This document shows positions 34,920 through 41,432 of a stretch of DNA of 64,000 nt, piece by piece. The DNA comes from Candidatus Paceibacterota bacterium. Its GTDB lineage: Bacteria; Actinomycetota; Actinomycetes; Nanopelagicales; Nanopelagicaceae. Within the stretch, counting starts at the first letter, position 1. The number at the start of each line of letters is the position of its first letter. The notes under the pieces are model-generated. The model ran no database searches and was not told where the DNA came from. It saw only the letters and a list, made by a program, of their open reading frames with translations. The translations under genes were made by a program, and so were the position numbers. The DNA is taken from the NCBI GenBank assembly GCA_035530615.1, contig DATKUL010000003.1, positions 186,001 through 250,000 of the forward strand, in the 5' to 3' direction.

Positions 34920-36004
34920 AGCATTTGATTGATCAGACGCTTACCCAAGTCCCGGGAATGGTGCTGGGGCTCTCCGTCGGCGGAGTCAGAACAATTGATG
35001 CCTATGGAGATAGGCAAATCTTCGGACTCGATTCCCCTTTGCCCATGACAGTGGAGACATCTTTTGATGCAGGTTCGATTACCAAAGTTCTCGCAACCAC
35101 GGCTTCGATAATGCGATTGGTCGATGTAGGTGAAATTTCCTTAGATGCTAAAGCATCGAAATATTTAAGTGCATGGTCAAATTCCGATAAATACGAAATA
35201 ACGGTGCGTGACCTACTTCTCCACAGAAGCGGATTATGGGAATGGCGACCACTTTACATTTCGGTGCACGACCCTGCGATGATAGTTGAGGAAATTGCCC
35301 GGATGCCCTTGAGATATCCAATAGGTGAAGGCCGGCATTACTCTGATCTTGGCTTCATTTCACTCGGGCAAATTCTCATCTCAATAGTCGGTGCAGATTT
35401 GCCTACCTTGGTGAAGAATCTGGTTCTACAACCTCTTGGCATGAATGCAACATGGTATGCAAGGCCACGGCCGGGTGTCCCCGTGGCTGCTACATCCCTT
35501 GGGGATGTAATTGAAAAGCAGATGGTTGTTTCCAAGATTCCATTTCCAGTTCCGGAGGAAGCCACGCAATTCAATCGGTGGCGAACTCACGTGTTAGTCG
35601 GCGAAGTCAATGATGGAAATGCATTTCACCTCTTCGGAGGAGTCTCCGGACACGCTGGACTTTTCACGGATGCCGAAGATATGTTGACATTTGGCGAAGT
35701 GATGAATGCAAGTGCGCGAGATGAGGGGAGTTACTCTGGAAAAGTCACAAGTGAGTTCCTCACAACTGGCCCTGATTCTGGCCAGCAACTTGGTTTGAGG
35801 AGCTGGACTGATACTTACGAGGGGTGTACCTCTGAATTTTTTGGGCACACCGGCTTCCCCGGTGTTGTCCTTGCTTTCTCTCCGGAGCATGATTGCGTGG
35901 CTACTCTCCTGACAAACCGCCTTCACTGTGAAGGAGAAATACCCGTCACGGAACTGCTCTGGCAACCTTTTTTGAGGGCAATTCACCAGAAGATTCACGG
36001 CTAA
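34916..36004 (+). CDS. Beta-lactamase-fold serine hydrolase, cytoplasmic
   Basis: A 362-residue serine hydrolase of the class C beta-lactamase/esterase/DD-peptidase family. The nucleophile motif is SITK (54-57), the second motif YSD in HYSDLGFISLGQ (about 141) and the third HTG in FGHTGFPG (about 310). No signal peptide or membrane helix is seen, unusual for a penicillin-interactive enzyme but logical for a cytosolic muropeptide peptidase or amidase. It is translationally coupled to the epimerase. The exact bond it cuts is unknown. Confidence 0.85.
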   Translation: MKHLIDQTLTQVPGMVLGLSVGGVRTIDAYGDRQIFGLDSPLPMTVETSFDAGSITKVLATTASIMRLVDVGEISLDAKASKYLSAWSNSDKYEITVRDLLLHRSGLWEWRPLYISVHDPAMIVEEIARMPLRYPIGEGRHYSDLGFISLGQILISIVGADLPTLVKNLVLQPLGMNATWYARPRPGVPVAATSLGDVIEKQMVVSKIPFPVPEEATQFNRWRTHVLVGEVNDGNAFHLFGGVSGHAGLFTDAEDMLTFGEVMNASARDEGSYSGKVTSEFLTTGPDSGQQLGLRSWTDTYEGCTSEFFGHTGFPGVVLAFSPEHDCVATLLTNRLHCEGEIPVTELLWQPFLRAIHQKIHG

Positions 36005-36013
36005 GGGGACACT

Positions 36014-36919
36014 ATGGTTATGGATGATGGTACGAGGCAGATATCCAAAAATTACCAAGATCTTTTAGGAGATATTGCCAATTCATTCTCTTCATTTCAC
36101 GCAAGCGAGGCGGCGATTGCGCATGCGGTCCTCGATCATCCTGACGAGGTGGCTGGGATGAATATCTCTCAACTGGCGACATTTAGCGAAACTTCAGCTG
36201 CCTCTGTTGTTCGCTTTAGCAAGGCCATGGGTTTTAAGGGGTTTCCAGATTTTCGCATGGCTCTTGTCGGCGATTTGAGTCGGAGAGAGCACCTCGGAAT
36301 TCATGGAAGTGAACTTGATGGTGGTATCACCATTCAGGATTCACCAGAGGAAGTCATTCGCAAGATTTCGCAAGCGGATGCAAGAGCCATTCAATCTACA
36401 GCTGAGCGCCTCGATGTAGATAGTTTTGTGGCCACCGTTGATGCTTGGGAGAAAGCGGATGTAATTGGGTTGATCGGCGTGGCATCCAGTGGTTATGTGG
36501 TGATGGATTTGCAGTTGAAGTTGAATCGACTGGGTAAGAAGGCGATTGCATGGAGGGATGCCCATTCTGCCCTTACTTCGATCTCATTGCTCAAACCCAA
36601 TGATGTTCTGGTGGCCGTTAGCCATAGTGGAACAACCGTTGATATTGTCGATGTTATTACTGAATTCAAAGCACGTGGTGTGAAGATTGTTCTGATTACC
36701 AATGGTCTGCGCAGTCCTTCTACCGCTCTTGCAGATGTTGTCCTCTATACATCGGCCCGAGAAACCACTTTTCGAAGTGGAGCGACAGCCAGTCGCATCG
36801 CACAATTAACTGTTGTGGATTGTCTCTGCGTCGCACTGGCCCAGCGAAACTGGAGAGATACGAAGGCGGCTTTGGATCTCTCGAGAGAGGCGGTTGGAGC
36901 CCGCTCGGGTAAGAAGTAA
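36014..36919 (+). CDS. RpiR/MurR-family transcriptional regulator
   Basis: A 301-residue regulator with an N-terminal HTH_6 domain (about 15-90, helix-turn-helix around NISQLATFSETSAASVVRFSKAMGFKGF) and a C-terminal SIS sugar-phosphate domain (about 130-265, GVASSGYVVMDLQLKLNRLG and VLVAVSHSGTTVDIV). By analogy with E. coli MurR it probably senses MurNAc-6-phosphate or a related amino-sugar phosphate and controls the genes between 25716 and 36004. It begins 9 bp after the hydrolase. The alternative start is ATG 36020. Confidence 0.88.
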   Translation: MVMDDGTRQISKNYQDLLGDIANSFSSFHASEAAIAHAVLDHPDEVAGMNISQLATFSETSAASVVRFSKAMGFKGFPDFRMALVGDLSRREHLGIHGSELDGGITIQDSPEEVIRKISQADARAIQSTAERLDVDSFVATVDAWEKADVIGLIGVASSGYVVMDLQLKLNRLGKKAIAWRDAHSALTSISLLKPNDVLVAVSHSGTTVDIVDVITEFKARGVKIVLITNGLRSPSTALADVVLYTSARETTFRSGATASRIAQLTVVDCLCVALAQRNWRDTKAALDLSREAVGARSGKK

Positions 36920-36924
36920 GGAGT

Positions 36925-38292
36925 TCATTCCCCAGTGATCTTCACCCTCTGAAGTGCCTGGTCAAGTCTGGAAACTTCAACAATTTCCATACCATCTATC
37001 TTTGTGTCGCTTCCCGTTGGCACGAGAGCGCGCTTGAATCCCAGACGAAATGCCTCCGCCAATCTCCGATCGACACCGCTCACTTTTCGTATTTCGCCCG
37101 CAAGTCCGACTTCACCGATTGCAACCAGATCTCCAGGAAGTGCTAATCCTTTTGCTGCGGATGCGACTGCTAGGGCGAGGGCCAAGTCGGCCGCTGGCTC
37201 GGTTATCTTCATTCCGCCGACGGTTGCGGCGTAAACATCGCGGCCAGCAATCCTAATATTGGCGCGGAGCTCAAGGACGGCCAATGTCATTGATGTACGT
37301 GCAGAATCAAGTCCACTCGTGACTCGGCGGGCATTTCCGTAATCGTTCTCGCGACCGGCCCCGACGAGTGCTTGTATTTCTGCAAGTAGTGGGCGACGGC
37401 CTTCTAATGTCACCGTCACACACGTGCCTGGTACCGGTTCGGTGTGTCGTGAAGTGAATAGTCCAGTTGGATCCGCAACGCTTTCAATGCCACCGTCATG
37501 TAAGTCAAAGCAGCCAACTTCATCGCTTGTCCCGAAGCGATTCTTCGTTGCACGGATAAGTCGCAGTCGTGAATGGCGTTCGCCTTCGAATTGGAGTACG
37601 ACATCGACAATGTGTTCGAGCAAGCGGGGACCGGCGATTGAACCGTCCTTCGTAACATGACCGACAAGTAAGAGCGTGATGTCGCGCTCTTTTGTAAGCC
37701 GGATGAGTGCGGCTGCGACTTCGCGCACTTGAGTTACTCCGCCGGCGGCGCCTTCGGCGGCTCCACTGCTCATTGTCTGGATGCTGTCGATAATAAGTAG
37801 GTCCGGCTTTACCGAATCAATGTGCGAGATAACCGCACCGAGATCATTTTCAGAAGCAATCCAGAGAAGGGGATCGACCGCACCGATTCGCTCGGCGCGA
37901 AGCCGCACCTGTGAAGCTGATTCCTCACCACTTATGTAGAGCGCGCGCATTCCGCGCGACGCGCTCTTTGCGCAAACACTGAGGAGAAGCGTCGACTTTC
38001 CAACACCTGGTTCGCCCGCGAGAAGGATCGCTGCACCTGGAACCAACCCCCCACCAAGGACGCGGTCTAACTCCGATACACCAGTTGAACGAGCAGCAGC
38101 GCTGGAGAGGTCAACTTCACCGATAGGGGAGGCATCTTTTGTCACCGCACCGGGCACGAGCGAGAGGCGTTTTGGTGCGGCAATCTCTTCGACACTGCCC
38201 CACACCTGGCACTCTCCGCATCGACCAACCCATTTGTTGGTTGTCCATCCGCATTCGGAACAGCGGTATGGGTCCTTCTCGGGTTTTGCCAT
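36925..38292 (-). CDS. radA: DNA repair protein RadA (Sms)
   Basis: A 455-residue RecA-like branch-migration helicase for recombination. It has an N-terminal zinc finger C11-C14-C25-C28, Walker A GEPGVGKST (about 93), the RadA-specific KNRFG motif (ATKNRFGTSDEV) and a C-terminal Lon-protease-like domain (GGMKITEPAADLALALAV). It ends 5 bp from the RpiR gene tail to tail. The disA gene, often next to radA in Actinobacteria, is absent. ATG 38292 is 6 nt from a -10, fitting a leaderless message. Confidence 0.96.
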   Translation of the reverse strand: MAKPEKDPYRCSECGWTTNKWVGRCGECQVWGSVEEIAAPKRLSLVPGAVTKDASPIGEVDLSSAAARSTGVSELDRVLGGGLVPGAAILLAGEPGVGKSTLLLSVCAKSASRGMRALYISGEESASQVRLRAERIGAVDPLLWIASENDLGAVISHIDSVKPDLLIIDSIQTMSSGAAEGAAGGVTQVREVAAALIRLTKERDITLLLVGHVTKDGSIAGPRLLEHIVDVVLQFEGERHSRLRLIRATKNRFGTSDEVGCFDLHDGGIESVADPTGLFTSRHTEPVPGTCVTVTLEGRRPLLAEIQALVGAGRENDYGNARRVTSGLDSARTSMTLAVLELRANIRIAGRDVYAATVGGMKITEPAADLALALAVASAAKGLALPGDLVAIGEVGLAGEIRKVSGVDRRLAEAFRLGFKRALVPTGSDTKIDGMEIVEVSRLDQALQRVKITGE

Positions 38293-38298
38293 GGGGAC

Positions 38299-38304
38299 AG
38301 CCTA
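38299..38304 (-). promoter_or_regulatory. -10 element, leaderless radA
   Basis: TAGGCT on the minus strand, 6 nt before the radA ATG, in the 26-bp gap after the Cys-rich gene. radA can therefore be transcribed separately from its upstream neighbour. Confidence 0.5.
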
Positions 38305-38318
38305 GAGCGAAGGTCTGA

Positions 38319-39131
38319 CTAGATCCGCCCGGATGCGATTGAGGCGGGGTGGGAAAGCACGAATAGGGGGAGTTGGCGCTTTGAGAGTTCTTTGACTGCG
38401 GCGACTCTCTCATCACAGTACTTCACCAAAATGTCATAGACATCCTGGCCCAAGAGTGCGATGAGTTCGCTCCGGTTGGAGATATACACAGGTTTGAGGC
38501 CAACATGCGCCTCGGTATTACTCGTGCAGTACCAGTCGAAGTCGTCTCCGCCGTCGCCCCAGGCAAGACGTTCGTACTCGCCAATGACCGTTATTGAGTA
38601 TTCGCGCTCGCCGACTTCGCGAGTTTCAAAACTTCTACGGAGTGGAAGTTGCCAACAGACATCCGGTTTTGTATCAACGAAGTGTTTTCCTTCTTTCTGT
38701 GCGAGGTGGTGAAGTACGCATCCGAAAGTTCCAGTGAATCCTTCCGCCTCAAAACCTTTGCGATTGAGGAAGATGCATGATCCATCGACCGTTCGTGTCT
38801 TGCGTTCATTTTCTTCATCTGTCTCTGAGATTTGCAGAGAACCACCTGAGAGATCGGTATGTGCGCGGTCATAGAACTGCCACATATCGCGAGTAAGTAA
38901 ATTGGCTGCCTTCTGAACTCGAACTTCGTCGTCTTCGTCTGAGTACATTGCACCCTCAGTACAGCAACCATCATTGGGGCGATCGGCGAAAACTCCCTTA
39001 CAGCCATCTCCGTAAATACAGGTCCAATATGAAGTAAGCCAAGTTAAGTCGCACTTGTATATTTCAAGTTCGTCTTTAGGATCGGTAAATTCGATCCAAT
39101 CACGAGCGAAGCCTGGCTTTATTTCGGACAT
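38319..39131 (-). CDS. Conserved Cys-rich protein, YkgJ-like, unknown function
   Basis: A 270-residue soluble protein without a known catalytic motif. Cysteines at 27, 38, 44, 56 and 57 (including GDGCKG and DGCCTEGA) plus later ones in FGCVLHHLA, DVCWQLP and DWYCTSN suggest a metal or iron-sulfur site like that of YkgJ-type (CxnCC) proteins. The C-terminal part has two conserved-looking histidines. It is upstream of radA on the same strand, a pairing I recall from other Actinobacteria. Leaderless -10 TAGGCT (minus, 39140-39145) is 8 nt from the ATG. Confidence 0.7.
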   Translation of the reverse strand: MSEIKPGFARDWIEFTDPKDELEIYKCDLTWLTSYWTCIYGDGCKGVFADRPNDGCCTEGAMYSDEDDEVRVQKAANLLTRDMWQFYDRAHTDLSGGSLQISETDEENERKTRTVDGSCIFLNRKGFEAEGFTGTFGCVLHHLAQKEGKHFVDTKPDVCWQLPLRRSFETREVGEREYSITVIGEYERLAWGDGGDDFDWYCTSNTEAHVGLKPVYISNRSELIALLGQDVYDILVKYCDERVAAVKELSKRQLPLFVLSHPASIASGRI

Positions 39132-39139
39132 AGTCTCAG

Positions 39140-39145
39140 AGCCTA
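39140..39145 (-). promoter_or_regulatory. -10 element before the Cys-rich gene
   Basis: TAGGCT on the minus strand, 8 nt before the ATG at 39131. The divergent proC promoter lies 36 bp away. Confidence 0.4.
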
Positions 39146-39180
39146 CGGGCTATGGCTTCATAACGCACATCAGTTGCGGG

Positions 39181-39186
39181 TAGCCT
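39181..39186 (+). promoter_or_regulatory. -10 element, leaderless proC
   Basis: TAGCCT, 6 nt before the proC ATG. No Shine-Dalgarno is present. Confidence 0.5.
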
Positions 39187-39192
39187 TGAGAC

Positions 39193-40005
39193 ATGACGAG
39201 CATCGACAAACCTGGACACATTGGTGTGATTGGCGCGGGCATTATGGGTGAAGCGCTTATCAGCGCCATGATCTCAGCGGGTGTCAGACCCGAGGCCATC
39301 ACCATTTCGGAGAAGCGCGAAGAACGTGCGGCCGAATTGACTGATACTTATGGGGTAGGAGTCGCTGACTTGGAGAGCAATGTCGCAATGAGCGAAGTAA
39401 TGCTCCTTGTCGTTAAACCGCAGGATATGGCATCTCTCTTATCTGAGATGAAGGGTCTAATTCGCCCAACGACGTTGCTCGTTTCATTTGTCGCCGGAAA
39501 GCGCATTGAGTTCATTTCACATCTTCTAGATTCGGCAAATCCGGTAATTCGCGTGATGCCAAACACGCCTGCACTGGTTGGCGAGGGAATGGCAGCAATT
39601 TCAATTGGCCCAAATGTAACGCCCGAACAATCTCAATTTGTCCGCGACTTTCTTTCCGCCACGGGCCGAGTTGTCGAAGTTGATGAGAGTTTGCAGGATG
39701 CGGTCACGGCGGTTAGTGGTTCAGGTCCGGCCTATTTCTTTTATTTTGTGGAGTCAATGATCAAAGCTGGGGTAGACCTTGGACTCTCCGAAGCGATTGC
39801 AACCGAGTTGACGATCCAGACAATAGTTGGGTCGGCAAAATTGCTGTCTGCTTCTGAGAAAAGCCCCGCAACCCTTCGTCAGAATGTGACAAGTCCAAAT
39901 GGAACGACGGCTGCTGCGATTGCTTCCTTCTCGCAATCTGATCTGCCGGCAATAGTGAAAAAGGCGATGGTCGCAGCACGTGATCGTTCGCAAGAATTGG
40001 CCTAA
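39193..40005 (+). CDS. proC: Pyrroline-5-carboxylate reductase
   Basis: A 270-residue NAD(P)H enzyme for the last step of proline synthesis. The N-terminal Rossmann motif is IGVIGAGIMGEALISAM. VIRVMPNTPALVGEGMAAI and the C-terminal VSGSGPAYFFYFVESM plus RQNVTSPNGTTAAAI are ProC signatures. It is 11 bp before a secreted protein gene. In Mycobacterium proC is followed by bldC and bS22; here the order is interrupted. Confidence 0.95.
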   Translation: MTSIDKPGHIGVIGAGIMGEALISAMISAGVRPEAITISEKREERAAELTDTYGVGVADLESNVAMSEVMLLVVKPQDMASLLSEMKGLIRPTTLLVSFVAGKRIEFISHLLDSANPVIRVMPNTPALVGEGMAAISIGPNVTPEQSQFVRDFLSATGRVVEVDESLQDAVTAVSGSGPAYFFYFVESMIKAGVDLGLSEAIATELTIQTIVGSAKLLSASEKSPATLRQNVTSPNGTTAAAIASFSQSDLPAIVKKAMVAARDRSQELA

Positions 40006-40015
40006 CGAGGCGATC

Positions 40016-41263
40016 ATGAAGAAAGCTTCCCTATTTTTGGTCTCCGTAATACTCCTAGTTGCTCTTCCAATGGCTGCCCAGGGCGTGACTCCTGCCGTTG
40101 CTATTCAACCTATGTCACTCATCACGAAACTTTCCGGTGCAGATCAAACGTACGGAATGCTCGTGAGAGGCAGAAACATCTACCTGTTTGGAAACGTGAC
40201 TGGGGTGGTTAGCACCGACGGATATGTGCAGGCGCTCGACGAAACTGGACAAGTTCAGTGGTCTCTCGCACTCGATTCAGGGCAGAATGAAATCGCGACT
40301 GCTGCGACGATAGATGCACGGGGAAGTATTTGGGTTCTTGGCTCCTCAGCCACTGCGACCCTCCCGAGTCCTTCTGACACTGCCACAGCCACTTCTGCTC
40401 CTTCGACCACTCCAACTCCCATCGCGCTCAATCCTGATTCGGTTCAGGTTGAACCTGCGTTGCCGCAACGCCTCGATCTCACAAACGTGATTGCCTGGAA
40501 GGTTTCACGAAGTGGAAACTTGTTGGGGACTTTCACCCTGGCGATGAGTCGACCAGTTCTGGTACGAGCCGCGATCGGTACTTCTTCTGGAGTTGCCTTT
40601 GCTGGAATCACGTCCACCACGTCGGGCAGCGCTGGTTTTTATGCCACATCCGATTTGAGTGGAGTAATGAGCAAACCCATGAACCTCGGGAGGGTGGACA
40701 CTGAATTAAACGCCCTGGTGAAAATGGCAAAGAACACAGTTGGTATTTTTGGGGCTAGTTCTGAATCAATTTCAGGAACAAAATTGATGGGTCGGAGAGA
40801 TGGAATCATCTCCTCAGTTTTGGAGACAGGAAAACTCGGCAAGGTCATCCGGAGTTCGAATGCGAAAAGTACCCGATCATGGCAGAGTGCAACCAACTCG
40901 TTATTCCTTGGTGGTGACGCAATAACGGCTGGGAAAATGGAAGCCGTCGTCACGAAGTTCTCTTCCACCTTTGTGCCAACCTGGACTACCCGCTACCCGT
41001 CATCCTCACCAGCGATGACGGCCGATGGAGTCATCTCCCGCTTTGCCCTCTTCTCATCTACCTCCCTCATCCAAGGGGTAAAAGGTTGGAAGCCAGCCAG
41101 CCAGACCTCTGTAATGATTGCATTTGACGCTAAAGGGGCTATTACTGGTGCATATCGAGTTGCTGGCACGCCAGTCTCCATTGGATATACCCGAGACCTG
41201 GGAGTTGTGGTCCTAGGCAGGGGCGCTTTGGGCGTTTCCATCTTTCATACCTTGACCAGGTAA
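40016..41263 (+). CDS. Secreted propeller-like protein, unknown function
   Basis: A 415-residue exported protein. It has a signal peptide at 1-22 (KKASLFLVSVILLVALPMAAQG). The body shows repeated short beta segments with DGYVQALDETGQVQWSLAL and ARGSIWVLGSSA, like PQQ/WD-type propeller blades, and a Ser/Thr/Pro-rich insertion (about 112-140). No catalytic motif is seen. ATG 40016 is chosen for its signal peptide and GAGG upstream. It sits between proC and bS22. Confidence 0.7.
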   Translation: MKKASLFLVSVILLVALPMAAQGVTPAVAIQPMSLITKLSGADQTYGMLVRGRNIYLFGNVTGVVSTDGYVQALDETGQVQWSLALDSGQNEIATAATIDARGSIWVLGSSATATLPSPSDTATATSAPSTTPTPIALNPDSVQVEPALPQRLDLTNVIAWKVSRSGNLLGTFTLAMSRPVLVRAAIGTSSGVAFAGITSTTSGSAGFYATSDLSGVMSKPMNLGRVDTELNALVKMAKNTVGIFGASSESISGTKLMGRRDGIISSVLETGKLGKVIRSSNAKSTRSWQSATNSLFLGGDAITAGKMEAVVTKFSSTFVPTWTTRYPSSSPAMTADGVISRFALFSSTSLIQGVKGWKPASQTSVMIAFDAKGAITGAYRVAGTPVSIGYTRDLGVVVLGRGALGVSIFHTLTR

Positions 41264-41313
41264 TGTAACCCCCTTAGAGGGTCAAGCATTAAATCAAAAG
41301 GAGAAAGTGGCGT

Positions 41314-41412
41314 ATGGGTTCAGTTATTAAGAAGCGACGTAAACGGATGGCCAAGAAGAAGCATAAGAAACTTCTGAAGAAAACCCGTATTCAGCGTCGC
41401 AACGCCAAGTAA
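41314..41412 (+). CDS. Small ribosomal protein bS22 (AURKAIP1/COX24 domain)
   Basis: A 32-residue very basic protein, beginning [19 protein letters not shown] and ending RIQRRNAK. It nearly matches the actinobacterial 30S protein bS22 seen in mycobacterial ribosome structures. AGGAGA lies about 9 nt before the ATG. It is too short for most gene finders. Its neighbourhood near proC is conserved in Actinobacteria. Confidence 0.93.
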   Translation: MGSVIKKRRKRMAKKKHKKLLKKTRIQRRNAK

Positions 41413-41432
41413 TACATCTTCTCTCCTTATTC

